Below, one piece after another: positions 27,573-35,619 of a DNA stretch of 64,000 nucleotides. Positions within the stretch are counted from its first letter, which is position 1. Each line of letters begins with the position of its first letter. The notes under the pieces were generated by a model that saw only the letters and a list, made by a program, of their open reading frames with translations, was not told the origin of the DNA and did not search any database. The translations under genes were made by a program, and so were the position numbers. The stretch lies in contig NZ_JAUSWV010000002.1 in assembly GCF_030815485.1 (NCBI RefSeq), forward strand, positions 5,952,001-6,016,000, given 5' to 3'. Source of the stretch: Streptomyces rishiriensis (GTDB lineage: Bacteria > Actinomycetota > Actinomycetes > Streptomycetales > Streptomycetaceae).

Positions 27573-28958
27573 ATGAAGGTCGCTCGATCGACCCGAAGCT
27601 TCGCCGGACCGCTGATCGCACTGGCGCTCGCCGTCCTGACCGCTCTGGCGGTCATGACGGCGGGCGTTCCGCGTGCCGCCGCGGCCACCGACGTCTCGAC
27701 GATCGCCGCCGCCCTGCGCGAGAGCCCGGTCTACGTCGATCCGCAGGCGAGCGCCCAGCTGTCCCAGGCGGAGGCGCACGCGCTCCAACAGCAGATCGAG
27801 GGCGCCGACAAGCCCCTGTTCATCGCCGTCCTGCCCGCCGGCTACCCCACGGCCGACCTCTTCACGGACCTGCGCACCGCCACCGGCGTGACCGGTCTGT
27901 ACGCGATCCGCCTCGGTGACCGCTTCGACGCCCGCGCCGACTCCTCGGTCCTGTCCCGCACGGCCGTCCGCAACCTGGTCGCCAGTGTCCAGGACGAGAG
28001 CGACGCCAACAGTCAGCTGACCGGCTTCACCGACCGTGCCGTGGCCAACATGGGCGGCGCGGCGCCGAAGAGCTGGGGCTCCTCGGGCGGCGCCGGGATC
28101 TCCTCCACCGCGCTGATCACGACGGGTGCGGTGCTGGTGGCGGGCGGGGCGGGCGCCTACACCCTCGTGCGGCGCAACCGCCGGCGGCACGCGGCGGAGC
28201 AGCGGGCCGCCCTCGACCGGCTGCGGGTGGTCGTGGACGAGGACATCACGGCCTTCGGCGAGGAGCTCGACCGGCTGGACTTCCGGCCGTCGGAGCCGGG
28301 CGCCGACGACTCGATGCGCGCCGACTACGAACGCGGCCTGGACGCCTACGAGCAGGCGAAGACGTTCATGGGGGCGGCGACGAGACCCGAGGACGTCCGG
28401 GCCGTCACCGAGGCGCTGGAGGACGGCCGTTTCTCCCTCGCCCGGCTGGCCGCCCGCCGTGCGGGACGGCCGTTGCCCGAACGCCGGCCGCCGTGCTTCT
28501 TCGACCCCCGCCACGGCCCCTCGGTCACCGACGCCACCTGGACGCCGGCCGGCGGGGCCACCCGCGAGGTCCCGGTCTGCGCGGCGGACGCGACCCGTCT
28601 GGCCGACGGCCGCGACCCGGTGATCCGCGAGGTCGACAGCGACTACGGCCGCCGTCCGTACTGGGAGGCGGGCCCCGCCTACGGCCCCTGGGCGGGCGGC
28701 TACTTCGGCGGCGGCATCCTGCCCGGCCTCCTCGTCGGCACGATGCTCGGCGGCATCATGGCCGGCCCGTCCTACGCCGCCGACTACGGCACCGGCTACG
28801 GCGACTTCGGCGGGGGCTACGGGGGAGGCGACGTGTCCGGCGCCGACTTCGACCCCGGCGACTTCGGCGGCTTCGGGGGCGGCGGGGGAGGGGACTTCGG
28901 CGGGGGCGACTTCGGCGGAGGCGGAGGCGGCGGGGGCGACTTCGGCGGCGGGTTCTGA
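27573..28958 (+). CDS. Membrane protein with Gly-rich C-terminal tail, function unknown
   Basis: 461 aa. A signal peptide or first TM helix lies at about 11-38 (LIALALAVLTALAVMTAG); an extracytoplasmic domain follows to about 170 (LSQAEAHALQQQIEG, then FIAVLPAGYPTADL); a second TM helix spans about 177-197; then a cytoplasmic charged, coiled-coil-prone segment. After residue 360 the chain is dominated by Gly, Asp, Phe and Tyr (DFGGG repeats), the type of tail seen in TPM-domain proteins, and may be disordered. I do not recognise a specific family. It lies 60 nt after the GH3 gene with an apparently separate start region. Confidence 0.65.
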   Translation: MKVARSTRSFAGPLIALALAVLTALAVMTAGVPRAAAATDVSTIAAALRESPVYVDPQASAQLSQAEAHALQQQIEGADKPLFIAVLPAGYPTADLFTDLRTATGVTGLYAIRLGDRFDARADSSVLSRTAVRNLVASVQDESDANSQLTGFTDRAVANMGGAAPKSWGSSGGAGISSTALITTGAVLVAGGAGAYTLVRRNRRRHAAEQRAALDRLRVVVDEDITAFGEELDRLDFRPSEPGADDSMRADYERGLDAYEQAKTFMGAATRPEDVRAVTEALEDGRFSLARLAARRAGRPLPERRPPCFFDPRHGPSVTDATWTPAGGATREVPVCAADATRLADGRDPVIREVDSDYGRRPYWEAGPAYGPWAGGYFGGGILPGLLVGTMLGGIMAGPSYAADYGTGYGDFGGGYGGGDVSGADFDPGDFGGFGGGGGGDFGGGDFGGGGGGGGDFGGGF

Positions 28959-28991
28959 AGCCCCGGCGCACGGGGGCACCGCACACGCCAG

Positions 28992-29019
28992 GGGCCCGGC
29001 GCGCGTCGGCGCCGGGCCC
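28992..29019. terminator. Terminator between convergent membrane-protein and protease genes
   Basis: 11-bp perfect stem (GGGCCCGGCGC and its complement) with a 6-nt GCGTCG loop. Confidence 0.75.
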
Positions 29020-29068
29020 GTGGACGTCGTACGGCTCACTCCCGCTCGGTCCGCGGGACCGGTGTGCG

Positions 29069-29854
29069 TCAGAGCGAGGCCGCTGCCGCGGCGATGGCCG
29101 AGGCGAAGGTGGACACCTCGGAGTAGACGCCGGGGGCGTTGGCCCGGGCGCAGCCGATGCCCCAGCTCACGATGCCGACCTGGATCCAGGCGTTGGCGGA
29201 GTCCCGGCGGAACATCGGGCCGCCCGAGTCGCCCTGGCAGGTGTCGGTGCCGCCGGCCGTGTATCCGGCGCAGATCTCGTCACTGGCGACCAGACCGCTG
29301 TAGCCGCTGTACGTACGACAGGTCGCGTCGCTCACGAACGGCACGGTGGCCTTGAGCAAGTAGCGCTGCTGGGCGCCGCCCTCGGTGGCCGAGCCCCAGC
29401 CGGCGATGGTGAAGGTGCCGGTGTTGTACTGCGTGGTGGTGGCGATCTTCAGGGTGGACTGGGTGGTGATGGGCGAGGCGAGCTTGATGAGCGCCCAGTC
29501 CTTGCCGTTGCCGTTGTAGCCGGGGGCCCGGTACACATAGGTCGATCTGACCTGGACCCGGCCGGTGGTGGACTGGAGGTCCACGACGCCGGCGGTGGCG
29601 GTGATGCTGGTATTGGCTCCGGTCCCGCTCACGCAGTGCGCGGCGGTGAGCACGATCTGCTGGGTGTAGAGCGCTCCGCCGCAGCCCATCGAGAGCCGGA
29701 CCATGAACGGGAACTCGCCCTGCGTGGCACGGGTGCCGCCGACGACGGGGGAGGGGGCGGCCTGTGCGGACGAGAGGGGCTGAAGGCTGGCGATCGCGAG
29801 GGCGGCCGCGCCGACGGCGGCGAATCTCTTGAGCGCTGTGAGGAGCTTCTTCAC
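29069..29854 (-). CDS. Secreted trypsin-like serine protease
   Basis: 261 aa; the GTG at 29854 follows GGAAGG. Signal peptide about 1-33, then a very short pro-segment (about APSP) before the mature N-terminus VVGG (residues 37-40). The catalytic triad is His73 in LTAAHC, Asp119 in KDWALIKL and Ser210 in GDSGGP. Asp204 six residues before the Ser, plus the Gly residues in SWGIGC, predict cleavage after Arg/Lys. Cys pairs expected for trypsins are present. The short propeptide suggests activation by another protease, as in other Streptomyces trypsins. Confidence 0.93.
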   Translation of the reverse strand: MKKLLTALKRFAAVGAAALAIASLQPLSSAQAAPSPVVGGTRATQGEFPFMVRLSMGCGGALYTQQIVLTAAHCVSGTGANTSITATAGVVDLQSTTGRVQVRSTYVYRAPGYNGNGKDWALIKLASPITTQSTLKIATTTQYNTGTFTIAGWGSATEGGAQQRYLLKATVPFVSDATCRTYSGYSGLVASDEICAGYTAGGTDTCQGDSGGPMFRRDSANAWIQVGIVSWGIGCARANAPGVYSEVSTFASAIAAAAASL

Positions 29855-30040
29855 GGTGCTGCCTTCCGTGGGGGGTCAACTTGACGAGTACATGACAACG
29901 CAAAGGGCACCGCAAAGAAACGCCCATACGCTGGCATGGTCAGGTCAAATCTGTTGCTGGATTATGGGAACGCCGCAAGCCCTCACACAAGGGGGCTGAT
30001 TCAGCCACATCCGTCTCCACCGGCGGCCACATCCACCCAC

Positions 30041-30110
30041 CGGCGGCGACCCCGTCCGTCGGTGGCGACCCCCGTCTGTCGGTGGCGACCCCCGTCCATC
30101 GGCGGCCCCG
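30041..30110. repeat. Short degenerate tandem repeats in the protease-amidase gap
   Basis: About three and a half units of roughly 20 nt reading CGGTGGCGACCCCCGTCTGT and variants (starts near 30041, 30060, 30080). The 29855-30173 gap otherwise holds only the protease promoter side, which is AT-rich near 29885-29960, and the amidase 3' flank. Confidence 0.5.
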
Positions 30111-30173
30111 TACGGCGGGCGGCCGACTCCACGGATCGGAGCCGGCCGCCGATACGTACGTCGTGAGCCGACG

Positions 30174-30812
30174 TCAGTCCTGTACCGCCGCCTTCGCGAA
30201 GCCGAGCAGTCCCTCGAAGTCGAGCGCCCCCGGATCCCCGTGCGCGTTCTCCGGCACGTGCATGTGCCCGCACACCCCCTTGAACGCGTTCCATCGCTCC
30301 CCGCTCATCCGCTGACCGCCCCCGTTCCCGGCGGACTTCGGGTACGCGGGCCAGAGCGTCGGTCCGCGCAGCGGGACATGGTGGTGGATGTGCATCCACG
30401 CCAGGTACTCGGCGACGGCGCGCAGCGCCCACTCCGGCGCCTTCGGCCAGTAGACGTGGGCCTGGTCGCGGGCCTTCCACTTGGCGTGCAGGTCGGGGTC
30501 GCAGGTGCCGACGAGTTCCGCCTGGCAGACGTTCAGCGTGTTGGTCTCCACGCCGCCGCGCTTGTTGACCAGCGCGCGGGAGGAGACGTCGATCTCGAAG
30601 TGCTGGTACCACTTCAGCTTTCTGGCGGCGAAGTCCGGCACGGCCGTCAGGTTGGGTGCGGCGGAGCCGCCCTGGTAGTCGGGCAGTGAACGCCCTTCGG
30701 TGGTGTGCAGGACGACGACGTTGACCTCCATGCGGTCACCGCCGAAGTCGTCCTGGTACCAGTGGTCGCGGTTCGCGCCGGGGTAGTGCTGGGGTCCGGT
30801 CCTGGTGCTCAT
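30174..30812 (-). CDS. N-acetylmuramoyl-L-alanine amidase-like protein
   Basis: 212 aa. Amidase_2-type features: the zinc-ligand His36 in VVVLHTTEG and a second zinc-site region GHMHVPENAHGDPGALDF near the C-terminus, with DPG as in phage-type amidases. No signal peptide or wall-binding domain is visible, so it resembles endolysin/phage-derived enzymes rather than a secreted autolysin; how it would leave the cell is unclear. No other phage genes are near. The next gene upstream on this strand is yceI, with a terminator-like hairpin between. Confidence 0.75.
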   Translation of the reverse strand: MSTRTGPQHYPGANRDHWYQDDFGGDRMEVNVVVLHTTEGRSLPDYQGGSAAPNLTAVPDFAARKLKWYQHFEIDVSSRALVNKRGGVETNTLNVCQAELVGTCDPDLHAKWKARDQAHVYWPKAPEWALRAVAEYLAWMHIHHHVPLRGPTLWPAYPKSAGNGGGQRMSGERWNAFKGVCGHMHVPENAHGDPGALDFEGLLGFAKAAVQD

Positions 30813-30838
30813 GCCTCGCGACTGTGACAGGGAACGCG

Positions 30839-30875
30839 AAAAGGGGCCGGGAGCTCTTCGCTTCCGACCCCTTTT
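30839..30875. terminator. Terminator between yceI and the amidase gene
   Basis: Arms AAAAGGGG...GGAGC and GCTTCCGACCCCTTTT, 16 bp with two G-U or mismatch positions, around TCTTC. On the minus strand it ends in CCCCTTTT, so it can terminate yceI transcripts. Confidence 0.75.
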
Positions 30876-30905
30876 AGTCGATTTCCACCGTATTCGGCCA
30901 AGCGC

Positions 30906-31520
30906 TTAGGCGTTCTTGATCGCCGAGATGTCGAAGTTCAGCTTGATCTTGTCCGAGACCAGAACGCCACCCGTCTCCAGCGCCGCGTTCCAGGTCAGGC
31001 CCCACGCCGAGCGCAGGATCTCGGCCTTGCCCTCGAAGCCGACTCGCTCGTTGCCGAACGGGTCCTTGGCGGCGCCGTTGAACTCCAGGTCGATGCTGAG
31101 CGGCTTGGTGACGCCGAGGATCGTCAGGTCGCCGGTGATCCGGTAGTCGTCGCCGCCCAGCGCCTGTGCCGAGGTGGAGCGGAAGGTCATCGCCGGGAAC
31201 TCGTCGGTCTTGAAGAAGTCGGCGGTCTTCAGGTGGCCGTCACGGTCGGCGGACCCGGTGTCGATGCTGTCCATCGTGACGTCGATGGTGGCGCTGGACT
31301 TCGACGGGTCGGTGCCGTCCAGGTGCAGCGAGCCGGTGAAGTCGTTGAACTTGCCCTTGACGTTCGTGACCATCGCGTGGCGCGCCACGAAGCCGATCGT
31401 CGAGTGGGCGGGGTCGATCGAGTAGTCGCCGGTCAGGGCGGCGAGCTCGGGGGTCACCGGGGTGTCGGCGACGGCGGTGGTGGTGGTCTCGTCGGTGTTC
31501 TTGCGGCCGAAGATGCCCAT
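30906..31520 (-). CDS. YceI-family lipocalin-fold protein
   Basis: 204 aa. The YceI domain starts near residue 30 (GDYSIDPAHSTIGFVARHAMVTNVKGKF) and runs through SATIDVTMDSIDTGSADRDGHLK and the closing KIKLNFDISAI. YceI proteins bind isoprenoid-type amphipathic ligands. Many are periplasmic, but this one has a charged N-terminus and no signal peptide, typical of the Streptomyces cytoplasmic form. The upstream gap has two TTCAATGTTCAAC-like sequences that may be its operator. Confidence 0.88.
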   Translation of the reverse strand: MGIFGRKNTDETTTTAVADTPVTPELAALTGDYSIDPAHSTIGFVARHAMVTNVKGKFNDFTGSLHLDGTDPSKSSATIDVTMDSIDTGSADRDGHLKTADFFKTDEFPAMTFRSTSAQALGGDDYRITGDLTILGVTKPLSIDLEFNGAAKDPFGNERVGFEGKAEILRSAWGLTWNAALETGGVLVSDKIKLNFDISAIKNA

Positions 31521-31555
31521 GACGTGCTCCTTGGGGGACGGGAAGGTCGAGGATG

Positions 31556-31614
31556 TTTAATCTTCAACGAGGTCAACAGGGACGACGGTAGACCTATTCC
31601 GTTCAATGTTCAAC
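31556..31614. promoter_or_regulatory. Paired TTCAA-type direct repeats upstream of yceI
   Basis: TTTAATCTTCAAC (31556-31568) and TTCAATGTTCAAC (31602-31614) match at 11 of 13 positions, 46 nt apart, both in the yceI promoter region. Read on the minus strand they contain GTTGAA-type half-sites like those used by MarR-family repressors. The rest of the 31521-31888 gap to accB is otherwise featureless to me. Confidence 0.45.
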
Positions 31615-31888
31615 ATCTTCGTCCGATCGAAGTCGGCCACTGGCATCCGGCGGAGGCGGACCGCCGTCCGGGCTCTCCGTTTCACTCCGGGGAGGGCATG
31701 TGTGCGAGGGGAATGTGAGGCGGGTCTCAGCCCCTCGGTTTGTGTGACTCCTACAAGCCCCGGCCCCTCTGAGCAGTCGGAACGGCTGCATGCCCCGCGA
31801 GTTCTGTTCAGGGGTACCAGGAAAACGCGCCGGAGACTGTACGGAGTCGACGTCCCTCTTTCCTTGGTGGGCTTCGTAAGGTCACTAC

Positions 31889-33493
31889 ATGACCGTTTTG
31901 GAAGAGACGACGGGCGAGCCGATCGCAGAGCCTTCGGAACCCACGGATGCGCGCGGCCGCGTGGCCGAGCTGCACGAGATCCGTGCCCAGGCGCTGGCCG
32001 GCCCGAGCGAGAAGGCGACCCAGGCGCAGCACGCCAAGGGAAAGCTGACCGCGCGGGAGCGGATCGAGCTGCTCCTCGACCCGGGGTCCTTCCAGGAGGT
32101 CGAGCAGCTGCGCCGGCACCGGGCGACCGGATTCGGTCTGGAGGCCAAGAAGCCGTTCACCGACGGTGTGATCACCGGCTGGGGCACGGTCGAGGGCCGC
32201 ACGGTCTTCGTCTACGCCCATGACTTCCGGATCTTCGGCGGCGCGCTGGGCGAGGCCCACGCGACGAAGATCCACAAGATCATGGACATGGCCATCGCGG
32301 CCGGCGCCCCGCTGGTCTCGCTCAACGACGGCGCCGGCGCCCGCATCCAGGAGGGCGTCTCGGCGCTCGCCGGCTACGGCGGCATCTTCCAGCGCAACAC
32401 CCGGGCGTCCGGGGTGATCCCGCAGATCTCCGTCATGCTGGGCCCGTGCGCGGGCGGCGCGGCCTACAGCCCCGCCCTGACCGACTTCGTCTTCATGGTC
32501 CGCGAGACCTCGCAGATGTTCATCACCGGGCCGGACGTGGTCAAGGCCGTCACCGGCGAGGAGATCACCCAGAACGGCCTGGGCGGCGCCGACGTGCACG
32601 CCGAGACCTCCGGCGTGTGCCACTTCGCCTACGACGACGAGGAGACCTGCATCGCGGAGGTCCGCTACCTCCTGTCGCTGCTCCCGCAGAACAACCGCGA
32701 GAACCCCCCGCGCACCGAGGCCACCGACCCGGCCGACCGCCGCGGTGACGTCCTGCTCGACCTGGTCCCCGCCGACGGCAACCGTCCGTACGACATGACC
32801 AAGGTCATCGAGGAGATCGTCGACGACGGCGAGTACGTGGAGATCCACGAGCGCTGGGCCCGCAACATCATCTGTGCGCTGGCCCGCCTCGACGGCCAGG
32901 TCGTTGGCATCGTGGCCAACCAGCCGCAGGCCCTCGCCGGTGTCCTGGACATCGAGGCATCGGAAAAAGCTGCACGCTTTGTCCAGATGTGTGACGCTTT
33001 CAATATCCCGATCGTCACCTTCCTGGACGTCCCCGGATTCCTCCCGGGCGTCGACCAGGAGCACGGCGGGATCATCCGGCACGGAGCGAAGCTGCTCTAC
33101 GCCTACTGCAACGCCACCGTGCCGCGGATCTCCCTGATCCTGCGCAAGGCCTACGGAGGTGCCTACATCGTCATGGACTCCCAGTCCATCGGCGCCGACC
33201 TCACCTACGCCTGGCCGACGAACGAGATCGCCGTGATGGGCGCCGAAGGCGCCGCCAACGTCATCTTCCGCCGCCAGATCGCCGAGGCCGAGGACCCCGA
33301 GGCCATGCGGGCCCGCATGGTCAAGGAGTACAAGTCCGAGCTGATGCACCCCTACTACGCGGCCGAACGCGGCCTGGTCGACGACGTCATCGACCCCGCC
33401 GAGACCCGCGAGGTCCTCATCAGGTCGCTGGCCATGCTCCAGTCCAAGCACGCCGACCTGCCCTCGCGCAAGCACGGCAACCCCCCGCAGTAA
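31889..33493 (+). CDS. accB: Acyl-CoA carboxylase beta (carboxyltransferase) subunit
   Basis: Transfers CO2 from carboxybiotin to acetyl- or propionyl-CoA, giving malonyl-/methylmalonyl-CoA for fatty acids and polyketides. 534 aa with a tandem crotonase fold: AKGKLTARERIELLLDPGSF near residue 49, oxyanion-loop glycines in GPCAGGAAYSPALTDF and RKAYGGAYIVMDS, and the biotin/CoA-site region VLDIEASEKAARFVQMCDAFNIP. The small epsilon-subunit gene 67 nt downstream makes this the AccB-AccE type rather than a lone PccB. The biotinylated alpha subunit is not in the window. Confidence 0.93.
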   Translation: MTVLEETTGEPIAEPSEPTDARGRVAELHEIRAQALAGPSEKATQAQHAKGKLTARERIELLLDPGSFQEVEQLRRHRATGFGLEAKKPFTDGVITGWGTVEGRTVFVYAHDFRIFGGALGEAHATKIHKIMDMAIAAGAPLVSLNDGAGARIQEGVSALAGYGGIFQRNTRASGVIPQISVMLGPCAGGAAYSPALTDFVFMVRETSQMFITGPDVVKAVTGEEITQNGLGGADVHAETSGVCHFAYDDEETCIAEVRYLLSLLPQNNRENPPRTEATDPADRRGDVLLDLVPADGNRPYDMTKVIEEIVDDGEYVEIHERWARNIICALARLDGQVVGIVANQPQALAGVLDIEASEKAARFVQMCDAFNIPIVTFLDVPGFLPGVDQEHGGIIRHGAKLLYAYCNATVPRISLILRKAYGGAYIVMDSQSIGADLTYAWPTNEIAVMGAEGAANVIFRRQIAEAEDPEAMRARMVKEYKSELMHPYYAAERGLVDDVIDPAETREVLIRSLAMLQSKHADLPSRKHGNPPQ

Positions 33494-33560
33494 CCCGGCA
33501 GATCCCACGGGTAACCCACTGGATCCCCTGCGGAAACCTCATCCACGGAGACTTGCACCC

Positions 33561-33752
33561 ATGAACGCTCCCGACATCCGCGTCGAGAAGGGCCACGCCG
33601 AGCCCGAGGAAGTCGCCGCCATCACGGCGGTCCTCCTGGCCCGCGCGGCCGCCCAGTCGTCCACGACCAAGCCTCACCGAGGCCGCCCCAAGGCCGGCTG
33701 GCGCCGCCTGGAGCGCGAGGGCGGCTTCCGCGCCCCGCACAGCTGGCACTAG
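33561..33752 (+). CDS. accE: Acyl-CoA carboxylase epsilon subunit
   Basis: 63 aa. The small subunit, found with actinobacterial acyl-CoA carboxylases, binds the beta hexamer and raises activity. The N-terminal helix (IRVEKGHAEPEEVAAITAVLLARA) is the conserved beta-binding part, followed by a basic linker and WRRLEREGGFRAPHSW. It lies immediately after accB, on the same transcript, and ends before a terminator. Confidence 0.9.
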   Translation: MNAPDIRVEKGHAEPEEVAAITAVLLARAAAQSSTTKPHRGRPKAGWRRLEREGGFRAPHSWH

Positions 33753-33783
33753 GCGCTGCGCCGTTCCGCCGCTTGCACGTCGA

Positions 33784-33815
33784 GAAGGGGTCCCTCCGCA
33801 CGGAGGGGCCCCTTC
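33784..33815 (+). terminator. Terminator after accE
   Basis: 14-bp stem (GAAGGGGTCCCTCC pairing with GGAGGGGCCCCTTC, one G-U) with a 4-nt loop, 31 nt past the accE stop, followed by TTCGT. Confidence 0.8.
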
Positions 33816-33893
33816 TTCGTGCCGGTGTCGCGGGCCCGGCCGGCCCCGGCGCCGGAGGTGGTCGCCGTCCCGCGTCCCGCCGTCGCGCCGGAA

Positions 33894-33938
33894 ACAGGTG
33901 GGCGGCCCCTCCCGAACCGGGAGGGGCCGCCCACCTGT
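33894..33938. terminator. 20-bp perfect hairpin after conservon 2
   Basis: Arms ACAGGTGGGCGGCCCCTCCC and its exact complement with a GAACC loop, 12 nt past the cvnD stop on the minus strand. It is the longest perfect stem in the window. Confidence 0.85.
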
Positions 33939-33950
33939 CACTCCTTCGGC

Positions 33951-34532
33951 CTACCGCAGGCGGGCCATCAACGCGTGCTCCACGAGCGTGATCAGCGCGC
34001 TCTTGGCGTCCGCGCGGTGGCGGGCGTCCGTCGTGATGATCGGGGTGTCGGGGCCGATCTGCAGGGCCTCGCGGACCTCGTCCGGCTGGTACGGCTGCGA
34101 GCCGTCGAAGCCGTTGAGGGCGACGACGAACGGCAGGCCGCTGTTCTCGAAGTAGTCGACCGCCGGGAAGCAGTCGGCGAGACGCCGGGTGTCCACCAGC
34201 ACGATCGCGCCGATCGCGCCGCGCACCAGGTCGTCCCACATGAACCAGAACCGGTCCTGGCCCGGCGTGCCGAACAGGTACAGGATCAGGTCCTGGTCCA
34301 GGGTGATGCGGCCGAAGTCCATGGCCACCGTGGTGGTGGTCTTGTCCCCGGTGTGGGTGAGGTCGTCGATCCCCGCCGACGCGGACGTCATGACGGCCTC
34401 GGTGCGCAGCGGATTGATCTCCGAAACAGCCCCGACGAACGTGGTCTTGCCCACGCCGAAGCCGCCCGCCACCACGATCTTCGCGGAAGTGGTGGAGCGG
34501 GAGGGACCCCCGCTAGAGCTTGCGAAGTCCAC
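33951..34532 (-). CDS. cvnD2: Conservon GTP-binding protein CvnD
   Basis: 193-aa Ras/Arf-like GTPase, the output of the conservon complex. G1 is GGFGVGKTT (residues about 22-30), G3 is GTPGQDR, and G4 reads LNGFD, with Phe replacing the canonical Lys of NKxD; the second conservon has the same form, so this is a family trait. It overlaps cvnC by 20 nt, so translation is coupled. In Streptomyces, Cvn systems resemble a eukaryote-like receptor/G-protein set controlling development and antibiotic production. The 2 follows remembered numbering and is tentative. Confidence 0.9.
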   Translation of the reverse strand: MDFASSSGGPSRSTTSAKIVVAGGFGVGKTTFVGAVSEINPLRTEAVMTSASAGIDDLTHTGDKTTTTVAMDFGRITLDQDLILYLFGTPGQDRFWFMWDDLVRGAIGAIVLVDTRRLADCFPAVDYFENSGLPFVVALNGFDGSQPYQPDEVREALQIGPDTPIITTDARHRADAKSALITLVEHALMARLR

Positions 34533-35100
34533 TGAGCACCCTTTCGAGCAGTGTCACGTCTGGCTGGCCGCCGGCGTTCTCGTCGCCGCCGGGCTGATGG
34601 ATGGCGACCAGTCCCGCCTCCGCCAAGTCGGCGACGAGGATCCTGGCCACACCGAGAGGGATGGTCAGCAGTGCCGAGATCTCGGCGACCGACTTGATCT
34701 CTCGGCAGAGGTTGCAGATCCGCTGATGCTCGGGCAGTTGGCCCTGCATCTGGTGCGGCTGCGCAGTGGTGTGCACCAGCGCCTCGATGGCGAGCTGGTA
34801 ACGCGGGCGGGTCCGGCCACCGGTCATGGCGTACGGACGCACCAGCGGGTTGTTCGACGCCCCTGCGGGCGCCGGCTCCGGGGTACGGCGGTGCGGCTGT
34901 ACGGGCTGGATGCGCGGGGCCGACGGCTGGTCGTACGGTGACGGCCCGGGACCCTGCGGACCCTGGGGCGTGTACGGCCGCTGCTGGCCGGGCGCGGAGG
35001 GGAAGTTGTAACGGTTCGGGTTCTGGGAACCGTCGCCCTGGCCCTGGGCAGGGCCGTACGACCAGTTGCCCGAATTCGATCCGCCTGGGGGTGTTGCCAC
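34513..35100 (-). CDS. cvnC2: Conservon DUF742 protein CvnC
   Basis: 195 aa from the GTG at 35100, which follows GGAGGAG; the frame opens further upstream without a better start. The N-terminal 85 residues are Pro/Gln/Gly-rich and probably disordered. The C-terminal DUF742 winged-helix-like domain runs from LVRPYAMTGGRTRPRYQLAIE through EHQRICNLCREIKSVAEISALL and GVARILVADLAEAGLVAIH. It probably links the CvnB roadblock protein and the CvnD GTPase to the membrane kinase. cvnB lies 95 nt upstream, the largest gap in this operon. Confidence 0.88.
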   Translation of the reverse strand: MATPPGGSNSGNWSYGPAQGQGDGSQNPNRYNFPSAPGQQRPYTPQGPQGPGPSPYDQPSAPRIQPVQPHRRTPEPAPAGASNNPLVRPYAMTGGRTRPRYQLAIEALVHTTAQPHQMQGQLPEHQRICNLCREIKSVAEISALLTIPLGVARILVADLAEAGLVAIHQPGGDENAGGQPDVTLLERVLSGLRKL

Positions 35101-35195
35101 TCTCTCTCCTCCTCCGATGTGCCTGGCACCCATCACGTGGAAGCCGCGTCCCGAAACCCTACGGCCTCGGGACGCCAAAACGCACCGTTCGTTTG

Positions 35196-35618
35196 TTAGT
35201 TGAGAAGGCTCCCTTGGAGCTCCGCACGAAGGTCGGGGGTCAGAACCGAACCGGCTCGGTCCACCAGAAGGGCCATCTCGTACCCAATGAGGCCGATGTC
35301 CGCCTCCGGATGCGCGAGAACGGCGAGCGAGGAACCGTCGGAAATGGACATGAGGAAGAGGAATCCCCGCTCCATCTCCACAACCGTCTGGTTCACGCTG
35401 CCTCCCTCGAAGATCCGGGAGGCGCCTGCCGTCAGGGACGTCAGACCGGAGGCGACGGCCGCGAGCTGATCCGCGCGGTCGCGGGGGAAGCCTTCGGACA
35501 TCGCCAGAAGGAGTCCGTCGGCGGAGACCACCACGGTGTGGGACACCCCCGGGGTGTTGTCCACGAAGTTGGTGATCACCCAGTTCAGGTTCTGTGCCGC
35601 CTGGCTCATCGGGCTCAC
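35196..35618 (-). CDS. cvnB2: Conservon roadblock/LC7 protein CvnB
   Basis: 140-aa roadblock/LC7 domain protein, possibly an activator or scaffold for CvnD. Core: NLNWVITNFVDNTPGVSHTVVVSADGLLLAMSEGFP through RGFLFLMSISDGSSLAVLAHPEADI. Start: GTG at 35618, 7 nt after AGGAG, which lies inside the last codons of cvnA; the in-frame ATG at 35609 is further from it. Only one base separates it from the cvnA stop (TAG T GTG), so expression is tightly coupled. Confidence 0.9.
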   Translation of the reverse strand: MSPMSQAAQNLNWVITNFVDNTPGVSHTVVVSADGLLLAMSEGFPRDRADQLAAVASGLTSLTAGASRIFEGGSVNQTVVEMERGFLFLMSISDGSSLAVLAHPEADIGLIGYEMALLVDRAGSVLTPDLRAELQGSLLN

Positions 35619-35619
35619 A

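Noticed and set aside
24441..29039. A 1532-codon open frame on the minus strand
   Set aside because: It is the complement of the GH3 and membrane-protein genes, Val/Gly/Arg/Ala/Asp-rich with no domain; typical high-GC antisense shadow.
30174..30812. A prophage remnant suggested by the phage-type amidase
   Set aside because: No integrase, capsid, holin or att-site sequence nearby; the neighbours are chromosomal core and secreted-enzyme genes.
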